A stretch of 64,000 nucleotides of DNA from Mytilus californianus (GCF_021869535.1 NW_026262712.1:64536100-64600099), one strand, 5' to 3'. Positions 1 through 13,266 are shown, counted from the first letter of the stretch. Notes: generated from the sequence alone by a model not told the origin. A program made the numbers and translations.

Positions 1-240
1 TAAAACACCCGTTAAATTATATCACATGGAGAGCAAGAACTGCTTACCCTACCGGATCACATGAGTGTCACATGGAGAGCAAGAACTGCCTACCCTTCCA
101 GGTCACATGAGTTTATCCACGGTTTTGCTATTGTTTTTTGTCTGTTTGTAGTTTTTAATTTTAGCCATGGTGTTTTTTACTTTTATTTGATTTATGTTTT
201 TGATTGTCCCTTGATATCTTCACTCTCTTTATTTGCAATA
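1..240. repeat. Dispersed repeat (GGATCACATGAG / TTTTAGCCATGG family)
   Basis: Partial tandem of the 'gagcaagaactgcttaccct...ggatcacatgag' head, followed by the T-rich body with TTTTAGCCATGGTG. A fuller copy is at 13267-13640. The small ORF across it is not a gene. Confidence 0.7.
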
Positions 241-289
241 TAAAAAAATATAAACATGTGTCTTTTTATGTTTTAATGTTACACTACTG

Positions 290-590
290 TCTCAGGTTAG
301 GGTGAAGGTTGGCGCCTGTTAAAACGTTTAAACCCGCTGCATGTTTATGCACCTATCCTAAGTCATGAGCCTGTTGTTCGGTGGTTATCTTTGTTGGTGT
401 GGTTCATAGTTGTTTCTCGTTTTTTATATAGATTAGACCGTTGGTTTTCCAGTTTGAATTGTTTTACACTATTCATTTTGGGGCCCTTTATAGCTTGCTG
501 TTCGGTGTGAGCCAAGGCTCCGTGTTGAAGGCCGTACTTTGACCTATAATTGTTAACTTTTTATACAGTATTTGAATTGGCTTTAGTAAA
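290..590. repeat. Dispersed mussel repeat ('AGACCGTTGGTTTTCC' family)
   Basis: Carries AGATTAGACCGTTGGTTTTCC, GGGGCCCTTTATAGCTTGCTG and GTGAGCCAAGGCTCCGTGTTG. These recur at 49055-49290 and, in inverse orientation, at 39765-39960. Confidence 0.8.
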
Positions 591-1228
591 TTTTCATTCA
601 GTAATTTTTAGACTATGTTAGCACTTCTCAGATCATAAATACTATGGACAGCAGGATTACAGGTACATGTGCTCGGAATTAAATAATGAATTGTTGGATT
701 TCTATCAAAAGAACATTTATCATTCTTTTCTTGGAAAAATATGGCAAAAAATGCTCAAATGTTAGTTTCTCAACACCATCTGTTAAAGACCAGAAAAAAT
801 ATTGCAATAGCAATTAAATCGATACTTGCGTGCTTTGTGACTTCTAATGAATAAATTTTAAACAGTCTAATCTTATCATCCCGTCATTGTAGCCATATAA
901 ACATAATTTATGAATTTTCTCTTGTCTAAACATCAGAACCCGTTTTTTTAAAGTATCTGAGGACTAACATAGGTCCTAATAATCTTATGATTACTACGAT
1001 TACTTTTAGGATTTGTCTAAACTTGATACACTTTAAAATCATCACATAGGACTATGATATGTCCTAAGATCATCTTAGGAAATGTCTTAGTTCCAATATA
1101 CTTCTGAAAACCTGACTTTTTTAAAAAGTTGCGTAATATATTTCTTTTTTTTAACCCTGCATAAACTACTACACTTTAGAATACAAACATCAAGTAATCT
1201 CTCGGAGAAACATAAGTACATTTTTAGC
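591..1228. other. Gene-free AT-rich stretch
   Basis: No ORF, RNA or clear repeat boundary seen. It contains TAGGTCCTAA / ATGTCCTAAG motifs around 960-1090 that may be a small inverted-repeat remnant. Confidence 0.5.
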
Positions 1229-2935
1229 TCACCTAGCCCAAAGGGCCAAGTGAGCTTTTCTCATCACTTGGCGTCCGTCGTCCGTCGTCGTCGTCGTCGT
1301 CCGTCGTCGTCGTCCGTCGTCGTTAGCTTTTACAAAAATCTTCTCCTCTGAAACTACTTGGCCAAATTAAACCAAACTTGGCCACAATCATCATTGGGGT
1401 ATCTAGTTTAAAAATGTGTCCAGTGACCCGGCGAACCAACCAAGATGGCCGCCATGGCTAAAAATAGAACATAGGGGATATTTCAGATGAATCTGTCAAC
1501 CCGTTGTTGGGTTGCTGCCCCTGAATTGGTAATTTTAAGTAAATTTTGCCTATTTTGGTTGTTATCTTGAATATTATTATAGATAGAGATAAACTGTAAA
1601 CAGCAATAATGTTCAGCAAAGTAAGATCTACAATTAAGTCAACTTGACCAAAATGGTCAGTTGATCCCTTAAGGAGTTATTGCCCTTCATAGTCAATTTT
1701 TAACATTTTTCGTAAATTTTTGTAATCTTTTACAAAAATCTTCTCCTCTGAAACTACTAAGACAAATTTAACCAAACTTGTCCACAATCATCATTAGGGT
1801 ATATAGTTTAAAAAATGTGTTCGATGACCCCGCCCGCGAACCAAGATGGCCGACATAGCTAAAAAATAGTACATAGGGTAAAATGCAGTTTTTGGCTCAT
1901 ATCTCTGAAACCAAAGCATTTAGAGCAAATCTGACGTTGGTAAAATTGTTTATCAGGTCAAGATCTATCTGCCCTGAAATTTTCAGACCAATCAGGCAAA
2001 TCGTTGTTTGGTTGCTGCCCCTGAATTGGTAATTTTAAGTAAATTTTGCCGTTTTTGGTTATTATCTTGAATATTATTATAGATAGAGATAAACTGTAAA
2101 CAGCAATAATGTTCAGCAAAGTAAGATCTACAATTAAGTCAACTTGACCAAAATGGTCAGTTGACCCCTTAAGGAGTTATTGCCCTTTATAGTCAATTTT
2201 TAACCATTTTTCGTAAATTTTTGTAATCTTTTACAAAAATCTTCTCCTCTGAAACTACTAAGACAAATTTAACCAAACTTGTCCACAATCATCATTTGGG
2301 TATATAGTTTTAAAAATGTGTCCGATGACCCCGTCCGCGAACCAGGATGGCCGACATGGCTAAAAATAGAACATAGGGGTAAAATGTAGATTTTGGCTAA
2401 TATCTCTGCATTTAGAGTAAATCTGAAATGGGTAAAAATAATTATCAGGTCAAGATCTATCTGCCCTGAAATTTTCAGACCAATCAGGCAACACGTTGTT
2501 GGGTTGCTGCCCCTGAATTGGTAATTTTAAGAAAATTTTGCAGCTTTTGATTATTATCTTGAATATTATTATAGATAGAGATAAACTGTAAACAGCAATA
2601 ATGTACAGCAAAGTAAGATCTACAAATAAGTCAACATGACCAAAATTGTCAATTGACCCCTTAAGTAATTGCCCTTTATAGTCAATTTTTTAATATTTTT
2701 TCATAAATTTTGTAAATTTTTGTAAATTTTTACAAAATATTTTCCACTGTAACTACTGGGCCAAGTTCATTATAGATAGAGATAATTGTAAGCAGCAAGA
2801 ATGTTCAGTAAAGTAAGATCTACAAACACATCACCATCACCAAAACACAATTTTGTCATGAATCCATCTTTGTCCTTTGTTTAATATGCACATATACCAA
2901 GGTGAGCGACACAGGCTCTTTAGAGCCTCTAGTTT
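1229..2935 (+). repeat. Modular (CGT)n/CTCACC dispersed repeat, plus orientation
   Basis: Opens with a hairpin (CTCACCTAGCCCAAAGGGCC), then ACTTGGCGTCCG and a (CGT)n array (1265-1324). Three modules of 0.4-0.5 kb follow, each starting TTTTACAAAAATCTTCTCCTCTGAAACTACT (1329, 1727, 2228). It ends in GGTGAGCG...AGAGCCTCTAG. The same family is found at 24088-25866, 41880-43000 and 49540-49726. Confidence 0.9.
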
Positions 2936-3676
2936 TTAGATTCAAACATTGAATGCAAAACAAAATTACCAAACATCGACGACATGATAGTAGCAGTTAT
3001 AAAATAGTTTCTTACGAATCTGCTGCTAATAATTTAGAGAACTAATTCTTAAAACCCAAAAGAATCACACATAACAGACTGCAAGTGATGAAGTAAAGTA
3101 GCCAGTGAATAACAATTAGTTGTGCATACATAAGTTTTCTTATTATTCCGAGGTCACGTCTGTGGTCGAGGATGAATGAGCTAATCAATGATATCACTTA
3201 GTATTGTAATGTTATCTCCAACAATAATATGCTCAAACTCAGACAAATCAGACGTTACACTTCTTCTCTGTGTGTTTCGACGACTTTTGAGAAAAAAACT
3301 TTTATGTCGACACGACTGATATAATTTTACTATTAACTCTATTGAAGAATTACTACTCATTAAAATGTATCAACACAAATACCGAACTGCAAGGCAAATT
3401 CAAAAAGGGGAAGTCATTTAAAAAATCTGACAAAATAAAATGCTCGACTATATCAGCCAACTGAATGAACAACAACTGTTATATTCCTGACTTGGTAAAG
3501 GCATTTTCTGAAGAAAACGGTAGGCTAAACCTGGTAAATTTGTGCAGTTTCTAAATCATGTAGCTTTTTTATGATAAATGACAATTTTATGTTAAGTAAT
3601 AAACAGGAACGGTCATCAATAAAAAATCTGACGTTTTCAATGATCACTCTAAATATGTCCAGAGGTAAAGTAAATA
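2936..3676. other. Gene-free stretch with a degraded dispersed repeat
   Basis: 3360-3545 is a degraded relative of the repeat at 44115-44380 (shared GACAAAATAAAA, GACTTGGTA.AGGCAT, GAAGAAAA.GG). Nothing else supported. Confidence 0.5.
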
Positions 3677-4110
3677 ACATTTACCAACAACAAAAACCCA
3701 TAATAACATTTACCAACAGCAACAACCATTGATAACATTTACCAACAGCAACAACCATTGATAACATTTACCAACAGCAACAACCATTGATAACATTTAC
3801 CAACAGCAACAACCATTGATAACATTTACCAACAGCAACAACCATTAATAACATTTACCAACAGCAACAACCATTGATAACATTTATCAACAGCAACAAC
3901 CATTGATAACATTTACCAACAGCAACAACCATTGATAACATTTACCAACAGCAACAACCATTAATAACATTTACCAACAGCAACAACCATTGATAACATT
4001 TACCAACAGCAACAACCATTGATAATATTTACCAACAGCAAAAACAATTGATAACATTTACCAACAGCAAAAAAAATTGATAACATTAACCAACAGCAAA
4101 AACCCATAAT
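3677..4110 (+). repeat. 29-bp minisatellite, first part
   Basis: About 15 units of a 29-mer (core AACATTTACCAACAGCAAC, AACCATTGAT). The units are nearly identical in the centre and decay at the edges. It is interrupted at 4110 by an insertion and resumes at 4939. Confidence 0.95.
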
Positions 4111-4938
4111 TATAGATTATTACATGGCATTTTCCATATTGGCCCTGGTATCAGCCCTAGACTCCCATATCAAGCCAGAGGGCTTTAGCCCGAGGGCTTG
4201 ATATGGGTCGTGGGCTGATACCACGGACCATATGGAAAATGACATGTAATAATCTATTTATCACATATTTTCAAGCAAGAGAAAAAAGATAGCATATACC
4301 AAATTATGTTTGATATTTTCAACAAAAATTCAAAAAAACATTTAACGAAAAAAATTTAAAAAATGTATCACAGTGAGTTAACAAAGTTCGAATCCCAGTG
4401 AGTAAACAAAGTTTTGTGAAAAGTTTAACAAATAATTAACAATAAATATATTAATTCCCAGAATTGTAAATATTAAACGACTTTAAAAAGTGTTACATTT
4501 CCAATTAATGCTGACGAAGAATACACCATATCGCTACTATGATTTGGAAATATGTTCCGCTTGAACTTTCGATGTCATACAACAATCGCTTTTTCATTGT
4601 GACGTCATATATTTTCTAAATTCTTTATGACGTCCAAATTTTACGGGAACTTTTGTGATTTCCACTGTTGATTTTTTACATTTTTTCTACTACAGCAGAT
4701 TCGTAAATTTCTAAATTTCTTTTCATTGTGTTCTCATTTTTCATTTCTTGTATGAATTTACATACATCGTCATTTGATCTGTGAGAAACCTCTCCTGATC
4801 GTCTAACTGCTTCGGATGACAACTTGTTTACAAATAGTTTTTGATTGACAGGTTACCGGAAGTTAAACTCGGGGGCTCGATATGGATTTCAAGGGCTGAT
4901 GGCCATGCAAAAACGTACATATCAGTACAAAATATGTG
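4111..4938. mobile_element. 0.83-kb element inserted into the minisatellite
   Basis: The minisatellite unit is split exactly, with ATAAT on both sides (4106-4110, 4939-4943). The left end carries a palindrome (4114-4255). A motif TTATCACATATTTT just after it is inverted at the right end (AAAATATGTGATAAT). No ORF, so non-autonomous. Confidence 0.75.
4114..4255. repeat. Palindromic hairpin
   Basis: 142-bp inverted repeat with arms AGATTATTACATG, ATTTTCCATAT, TGGTATCAGCCC and CCCATATCAAGCC, and apex GAGGGCTTTAGCCCGAGGGC. Confidence 0.9.
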
Positions 4939-5350
4939 ATAATAACATTTACCAACAGCAAAAACCCATAATAAAATTTACCAACAACAAAAACCATTAA
5001 TAACATATACTAACAACAAAAACCAATAATAACATATACTAACAACAAAAACCAATAATAACATAAAATTATACTAACAACAAAAACCAATAATAACATA
5101 TACTAACATCAAAAACCAATAATAACATATACTAACAACAAAAACCAATAATAACATATACTAACAACAAAAACCAATAATAACATAAAATTATACTAAC
5201 AACAAAAACCAATAATAACATATACGAACAACAAAAAACCAATAATAACATATACTAACAACAAAAACCAATAATAACATATACTAACAACAAAAAACAA
5301 TGATAACATTTACCAACAACAAAAACTAATAATAACACTTACTAATTACA
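4939..5350 (+). repeat. 29-bp minisatellite, second part
   Basis: About 13 units of a diverged 29-mer (AACATATACTAACAACAAAA, ACCAATAAT), some lengthened by a 5-6 bp AAATT insertion. The units differ from those left of the insertion, so this end evolved separately. Confidence 0.9.
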
Positions 5351-5954
5351 AAAAAGCAACAGATCAACAGATGAAAAAAAAACAAGTGCAAAACAAACAA
5401 AATTTTCTTATTTTGTTAAAACCCAACAAAAAGAAAATATATAAAAGAAATTCATTCAAACCAAAAAAAAAATAAAAATACAAAAGACGACAAATAAAAA
5501 CCCACTGGATGTTTTAGAAATATTGTCATCGAAAACAAAAAAAGCATGGAGACCACAAACTGAAATATTTCGCTATAGATAAGACTTTCGTATAAGACTT
5601 GCATATAAAAAAGAAGTACTTTAAAGATGATTTATACATTAAACATAATTTCACTAACTAAGATTCTCTAATTCTTCGTTAATTTATCCCTTTCTGCACC
5701 CATTATATAAGAAAAATTTAATCAACGTGTGGTTCGTTTGATCTCAGTTCTTCATTGGTTAAAATCCGATTATGACGTCGAATTTTCTTGCTTTCCTCTG
5801 AATTTCCTATTGTGACGGCATGAAAAAAGGCGACCATGCCTGATGACTTCACATAAAAAGAACACATCTTTTTGAAGATCATTCAAAATGAAGGAATAAG
5901 TTTGCCTGCATATTGTTTGTAAATCATTAGAGAAACAGATTCCACCACCAAATC
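5351..5954. other. Gene-free A-rich stretch
   Basis: Nothing supported beyond A-rich simple sequence. Confidence 0.5.
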
Positions 5955-6080
5955 TCGTGTAATACGATATTTATCCACTCTCGACAGTTAAATTTTAAAT
6001 ATTTAAAACGCTCGGCGAGCCTCGCGTTTTAAATTTGAAAATTTAACTGTCTCGAGTGGATAAATATCGTATCACACTCG
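5955..6080. repeat. Palindromic hairpin
   Basis: 126-bp inverted repeat: CGTGTAATACGATATTTATCC and CAGTTAAATTTTAAA arms around apex CGCTCGGCGAGCCTCGCG. Confidence 0.9.
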
Positions 6081-7735
6081 ATGCAGTGGTAGAATCTATA
6101 TTTAACCAACAGCACAACAATAAGTATAAACAATCACCACATAAAATGTAAAAATTAAAGATTAATACCACATAAGTGTTTATTTTCTCATATATGCAAT
6201 GTGTTCTTAAAACAATGGTACACCTGTCGGTTAAAGTACATAAAAATCAATTATTATGTCTGCATCAAGTATCAAGTTAGATATTATCTAATTTATGAGG
6301 TCTTATTCAATCAATTGCCCGAAATATGAGAGGAGTCTACATATCAATAACATATATGAAAAGGGCTACATGATGGATTACATTAAAAAACAGATATGCA
6401 CTATAGGAAATGAACATAACCACATCAACAATTATACGAACTTACAAGCAAGGATCGAAGCTCTTTAAATCGACAATCGTTAAACGCACAATTTTGGGAG
6501 TGCATGTTTGGCGAGGCGGCAACTCTGCCTCGAAAGATACCACAAAAAATTATATAACGTATTTCCATTTTTTTGACTGTGTATGTCAGATTAAAATTAA
6601 GCTTTAATAATTAGAATTAATTTTATTGTATATTTTATTATAAAAAAATGTTCTTTCGGAGCCGATTGCTGCCACAATAAATAGGTGTCTTTACAACATG
6701 TTAAGCTGTTAACGGTCCAAAGTCTATAAAAGATGTGCATAGATTTGACAGAAACAACCAAAGGTCAAATTCTGCTAAGGCTTGTCTAAAAAACAATTTT
6801 TAAAGATTTAGAAACGATGATGCCTAATCACTGGAAATAACTCATCAACGCATTTTAAAAGAAATAATAAGGCGGCGGTTACAAGTAAAGCGCGAACATT
6901 CGTAGCATTCCGATTCACACCGATTTTTGATGAGTTCCGAGTTACTCCATCTTTCGTTTGCGGAGTAATTTTTGTGAACTGTTGTTTGCTTTCATCGTTC
7001 TGTCTTTTAGCCAACGTTTTATGAGTTTTTCTTCGACTTATGATTTTGGTTGACAATTGTTATCGTTTCCATTTTTGAGTGTTTACGATAAGATGTACTG
7101 TGGGAAATCATATTCATTCTCATGTAATACAAACGGCAAATGATTACTAACTAACACTAAGCCGGATCAAAATATGGCCTGATAAATAACTAAAGGGATA
7201 TAATATCATTTAGTTACACAATTGTGTTTGAAATGTTAAATATGTAGACAAGTAACTTCAAGGTTTGCATAGAGGTTAATTCAGTCCCATCCTTATTCTA
7301 GGGAAAAAAAGCATAAACATATCATTTGAACAGATGTTTCCTTACTGGTAAGTAAAATTTGTTTATCTGCATGTTTGATATTTATGGAAAAATTTTGCGC
7401 TTGTTATATTATTACAAAACTAGTGATGACTGCAATTCGTCCGTATTCCTATGCGAGACGACATTTGTATGAATCACTGCAATATAAGTATGATAAATAT
7501 AGAAAATATATTACCATTGTTGTATTTATCATATATGAATACAAAGGATAATTAGATTTGTATATCAAATCAATAACACGTACAGTTATCTCCCCCGAAA
7601 TACACGCAAATGACGCAATATCCATTTTATATATTGAAATATCCCCCCGCCAGTAAGTATAGAACATTATTAACAGCTAGAGGCTGTAATATGACTATAT
7701 GACATAGTCTTATGGAATTTGTATTGTAATTAAGT
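6081..7735. other. Gene-free stretch; repeat-derived ORF on the minus strand
   Basis: 6808-7056 (minus) is an 82-codon frame. Its first part matches the antisense of the repeat body at 13390-13500 (CATAAGTCGAA, CAAACAACA.TTCACAAAA), so it is repeat-derived and not a gene. Nothing else supported. Confidence 0.5.
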
Positions 7736-7737
7736 AA

Positions 7738-7738
<1 letters not shown>

Positions 7739-7769
<31 letters not shown>
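7739..7769. repeat. (GATT)n microsatellite
   Basis: Seven to eight GATT units followed by GTTTCTTGCTTAACGTTC, resembling the tail of a bivalve SINE. A relative without the array is at about 29880-29925. Confidence 0.85.
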
Positions 7770-7771
<2 letters not shown>

Positions 7772-8563
7772 TCTTGCTTAACGTTCGTGATGAGTAGATG
7801 GCATAGAAATGGGGAGATGTGGTTTGAATGTCAATGAGTCAATTATCCAACATAGAATAAAGAATGAGGATGAAAAAGAAAATCATTATACAAACTAAAC
7901 TTCAATGTTGAGCAAATATCGTACTGTAAGGTACTAGTATACCATAAAAAGGCTAATGACTAGCATTGGCAAAAATTCAACAGTCCTGATTCTAGAGCTC
8001 TTATTTCTTTTTTATTTGTGTCGTGTTAAGGACTTGTCAGTTGTATTAGATCGCCACGTCTATTTAATGCAGAAAAATAAAGACGTCATTAGCACAAATT
8101 GTCAAATATACAAAATTAATGGAATGTAAATGTACATATCTTTATTTAAAAAAAAACATTTGTTACGTGCTGTGTAGTTGTATTGAAAAGCCACGATAGG
8201 GCCACCATTTTGGTTGCTTAAATTCGAATATTAAAACGTATTTCAAATTTGTAAATTGACGTCTTTCGGCTGTTTTAACCACTCAGTGAGAGATTTTGAG
8301 ATATTTCACCTTATATGTCAATCACATTTACACAATAGTTTTTCTCAAGTTGCATTTACAACCACGATGATGGGTCAAATTACATTTTTGGCATGGACGT
8401 TTTCAATATTAAGAAATATTTTAATTTTGGATGTAACACGTCTTCTGATTGGCTGAAAGTTTTTTGTCTGTCAGCTCATAGACATAATTTTGTCATATGA
8501 CCGTGACGGCATCAACATTTTTTCACGATTTACTCCTTAAAAATGGAATTTAAGATTACATTA

Positions 8564-8678
8564 TAAGGAATGGCTGTAATATTTTTTCTGTCTATTCAAA
8601 ATAACCTCAAAAATGTGGTGCACCACATTTTTTATGTTATTTCTTCATAGACAGAAAAAATATTACAGTCATTCCTTA
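8564..8678. repeat. Palindromic hairpin
   Basis: 115-bp inverted repeat (TAAGGAATG.CTGTAATATTTT and the complement) with apex AATGTGGTGCACCACATT. Confidence 0.9.
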
Positions 8679-10712
8679 AATATACAACACTGATGTACGT
8701 AATATGCCATTTTATAAAAATGTGACACAGATTGCAATAGTGACATCACCATTGATATTTTTGTACTAATGTGATAAAAACTATGTTATTCTATCCATTT
8801 ATCACGTAAATTAACATGATTATGAAGAGATTAAAGAATTTATTCGTTTGCAATTTCAGTGGAAAAAAATCCGTTTTACTTTGTAAACTTAATAAGTTAA
8901 TAAGTATGGATAACTGATTGATTGATCGAATTATCTATTATAACTGTTTGGTTGATAGTAAAAGTTTATGTTATGATCAGTCTCTTGAGATTAGAATACA
9001 GTTAAAGAAAAGCTTCCTCTGAGCCATCTTTAAGAAAACTGTGACTTCTTTTTATAAAATTTCGAGTTACATACATATATATATATATATATAATATATA
9101 TTAATGGTGAGGTAGTTTGGGAACAGTATGTAAATAAGGGCGAGCAAACGAAACGCAACATCCCTTCCATAACAAAGGCAAAACACACACAAAACAAAAC
9201 CTCTTCATCTTTTATAATAAATATAAACATCTGATTGATTGTTAATAACTGTTCGGTCTTGCGTGTTTGGGTTACAGTTATTACAAGCTTCCTCTGGGCC
9301 ATATGTAAAAACATGTGATTTCTTTATTTCAAATTCATTATTTTTCCGGGTTTGAAAAGGCATTTTTAGACATGCACGCGGACGTCTCAGGGAGCACTCC
9401 TTCCACTATAAAAAGATGGCCGCTGTGAAGCGAACCAGTTGAGGAATGAAAGGATTTCGAACCAAAATCGTTGGATATATATCTAAATAAAAAAGTTCAC
9501 AGAATAATTATTAAGCATTTAACCAATGTTTTCAAATTAATCATACTTGTAAGTAAGTTTGAGTGATGCCGAAATTAGATAACTGCACAACATTTAAAAA
9601 AAAACTGAGGTATAAAATACCATAATTGGAGACTTGTAAAATATTCATTTAAAGTCGTATAGTAACAACACCTTTCTGAATTGTTATAGACAGTAACTTT
9701 GCAAGGTATTTACATATATTCATACAAAAAACCTTGAATGTTATGCCCAGACAGATATAAATTATAATTTTACATTATGAAATGGAATTCTGAATGAAAA
9801 TAAATTCATAAATCATACGTCACACTGAACGTCTGTCTTTTTTTCTTTTTGTTCGAAAAATCAATCTTGGCTTAAATTAGAAAGACAAATAAATGTCTTA
9901 CGTTTTTAAGCTATTTTGGCACATGTCCTATATTGTTGTAGACTCTAATGTATTTTTTCAAGGCTAAAAATCCCTAGATTAGTTGACCAATTCTTACTAA
10001 AATAAAACACAGTTGTAACAAACAGAAAAAAAAAACAATTTCAGAAAATAAAAATTTGTAACAATTGTACGTCAACAATTCGCAGAAATTTAACCAACCT
10101 TTATAATTCTATGGAGATTATTAGATTTACACACAAATCTTAGTGTGTGAAATGTTTTCTTATTTTAGATACACGTTAAAATGGGTACAATTACATAATT
10201 GTAATATCTGGCATCGGATATGAAAACGTTATACGTATGTTTAGCAGTTCGTCGAATATATAATTGTTCAACGCATTATATTAAACATCTTTAACATTAT
10301 TACAAAGTTGAACATTTTCTTCAAGTTTTATAACTCAAGTAACATAAGAAGCTTAGTATATCCCCATCTAGGAATAAGAAATTTAAAACTGAAACAGAAA
10401 ACTATTATGCATGTCATAAAACATAAAAGTTTAGTCAAATTACCTTTTTCAAATCTAGGACTGGACTAGGTTACTTGTGTTAGATTTAAGATACAATACA
10501 GTAAAACGAAAGGAATAGAAGAAATCGTGTGTACATGTCTTTCTAGCAGGGTTCGTGTGACCTTGACCTCATTTTCCCCATCGGCTCCGAAGTTTAAAAA
10601 AATTAATCTGAATTTGTACCTTCAAAAATTCAGATAACATTGTGTATTCTTCGTTAAATGGTTGATGATAAGCTGCATATCAAGTGCATCTAGACTGAAA
10701 ACAAAGGTAATT
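8679..10712. other. Gene-free AT-rich stretch
   Basis: Contains an (AT)n run (9073-9100) and no supported gene or RNA. Confidence 0.5.
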
Positions 10713-10900
10713 TCAGCTCATCAGGCCCATATATATAGGGCCATGTGAGCTTTTGCCAACAATTTGCCTCCGTTGTTCGTCCCTCCCTCCCATTCCTCCG
10801 TAAACAGTTCTTTAAAGATCTTCTCCTCTGAAACTGCTCAATGAATTAAGAGCAAAGTTTGTCTGTTTAGACGAAGAACAACTATAAAAGAGCTGACCCT
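10713..10900 (+). repeat. Truncated CTCACC-family repeat
   Basis: Starts CAGCTCATCAGGCCCATATATAGGGCC...GTGAGC and keeps GATCTTCTCCTCTGAAACTGCTC, then is truncated. Confidence 0.7.
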
Positions 10901-10984
10901 TTTATGGATTGATTATTTCAAAGTATATACACCCCATAAATTTATTGTCAATGCCAAAAAAAAAAGCCCCAACCCAAATACAAA

Positions 10985-11290
10985 ACAAGACAGCCTCGTG
11001 GAAGTGTGCTCGACTCGAGTGCTGAGTGTCGTTCGTTCAATCCCCGGCCGAATCAAACGAAACACTTGAAAATATGTATTTGTTCTTACTCCTCTAATTA
11101 TACGCATCTATAAGAAGGGCAAAGACTATTTGATTCGGAGTCAGAATAATGTGCCCGGGTACTGGGGGTAGCAATAAGAGCACTGTCTTCCTGTGGACAG
11201 CCCGCATGCATACATGTATTACATAATCATGTTCTCGTTCACTGCCCACTGACGTTAAAACTATTCAATCATAATAATCAGGACAGCCAT
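10985..11290 (+). mobile_element. tRNA-derived SINE
   Basis: Head with box-A-like GTGGAAGTGTGCTCGAC and box-B-like GTTCGTTCAATCCCC, 40 bp apart. A body with AGAAGGGCAAAGAC and GTCAGAATAATGTG follows. The tRNA fold is not intact, so it is a SINE, not a tRNA gene. Confidence 0.6.
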
Positions 11291-13266
11291 CAATGCAAAA
11301 ACAATTGGCGTAGCTGGTTACATTATGAGTTACCAATATTTGTTTGTTTGTCTATTTTATTGTGTCTAACCTGCAAAAATCTAAGAAGGTGACATTTGTT
11401 TTGTACTTCTATTACTGAGAGCTTATAACTATTTACAACGAAAAAAATGTATATTACACTTCATGACAGATTTGTTCAGAGATTTAGAACTGGATAACAA
11501 AACTAAGCATTTATAACTAAATATGAAAGCCCAGGAAATTAAATTCTGATAATAAACAAAATTCTTACCGTCAGTTTTAAAAATCAAAAGTAAAAGGTTC
11601 ACAACAACCACCAGACTTTTCATCTTCTTTTTTGATTATTTTTTCCTTTTAATTTGCATCGTTTCATTCACGATTTATACAGCGTACATCATTGTAGCAT
11701 ATTCGGTGTAATTAGCTTACGAAAATCCTTGTTTGTAATTAGACAAAGTACAAAATTATAAAGCGGCTTCCGTTTAAATTAGGTACTTTCCACTTTCAAG
11801 AGGTTGGAGCTTGACCTGTTTAGCATGTTAAAGGTCTAAGAGAACACGAAATGCATAAAAACAGCCGATCGGATGTCATTTATTTATTTCCACTTTAGAG
11901 TTAAGTATGAAATGCAACACGTCAGAAAAATATAAATAATTTTTACTTTATGAATTGATTTTGTGTTAGGTAAAACATATGTCTCCAAAGTAATTTGAAT
12001 AACAAGAATAAGTAAATATTGAATGTTGATAACGATTGACTCAGCCATTAGTATCTATTAGTCTTTTTTTATTATTCGATACTTTATAGTTTTAATACTA
12101 ATTGGCTAAAATTAACAAAATGAATTAGATATGTACTGACCATCGACGATAAAACAATGGTTACAATTCCGTCAAAAATTATTGAGCATAGACAATTTGG
12201 CCTTCCTGTTTGATTGCTATTATTCTCTTTTGTTTTATTGTTCCCCCCCCCCCCCCCCTCCATGTGACTTATTTAACGTCTCGGGCGTACCTTGTAGAGG
12301 GGATAAAGGAATCACGTGTCGTGCACAATTAAATAGGTATCAAAATTCAAATTGAAGACAAAGTTACATAACATTTAACATATTTTGGTGGGTTTCACTT
12401 TTTTCGAATATGAACAGGGCAATTTTAGGAACTTAAAAAAATCCTATAATGGTACAAAATTTTTTTTTCTGATGAGCATAAGCATGTCTTTGTTGTTCTA
12501 CTTTTTGGAGAAAATCGTTTCGTAAATTAATTGAAAGAATTACTGCCGTTAGGTCAATACTATTAAGAAGCAACCACTTGAGATTAAATAATCTGCTTTT
12601 ATTTGTGCGCGATACAAATATATTTCCCAGCAAAGACACGCTCTTTATTTAAATGATCGCATCTTTACTTAGTACCCGAGTGTATCCATGCAATATGAAG
12701 TTTAGCAATTGCAAGACTTGCAAGACATCTTTGACAGAAATTCTTATCATAACGTCATATATATATATAGCGAGACGAATATTTTAACAACAGCTAAATG
12801 ATGAAAAATAAACGAAAACTATCCTTATATCTTAAAGTTACTACTAGTGCAGATAAGACTAATTTTTTGTAATAATGTGTTCTTTTTATCAATTATTAAA
12901 TGTATTGATATATACAAGCCGATGTTACTTTTCTTTATCCATTGTGATTCATACATGTAATACATTGACCTGCGTATGTAACGACAAGGTGTTACTTTTG
13001 CCTAATAAGCAAAACATTCAAATAATGATTTATAATTGGATGATTGTTATTCATTAAAAAGAATGTCCAAAAAGAAAAAGAAAAAAAAAAAAACACCTGT
13101 AAAACACGTGGTTCCAAATAAACAAAACGACAACATTATATTTACAGAGTGAGAACAACTGAAAGTAAATTTAACCTCTAAGATGTGTTTAAGAGTATAC
13201 ATATGCTTTGTATACACAACATTACTAGTGAAACCACCGAATGGAACGTAAGGACGAGTTTGTACT
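11291..13266. other. Gene-free AT-rich stretch
   Basis: Contains a poly-C tract (about 12243-12260). No supported gene. Confidence 0.5.

Noticed and set aside
3677..5350. CRISPR-like array (29-bp repeats)
   Set aside because: Units are directly adjacent with no unique spacers, in a eukaryotic genome; it is a minisatellite.
6808..7056. 82-codon minus-strand ORF with a hydrophobic segment
   Set aside because: Its first half matches the antisense of the dispersed repeat at 13390-13500; repeat-derived.
10985..11050. tRNA gene on the plus strand
   Set aside because: Box A and B are present but the cloverleaf stems are not; SINE head.
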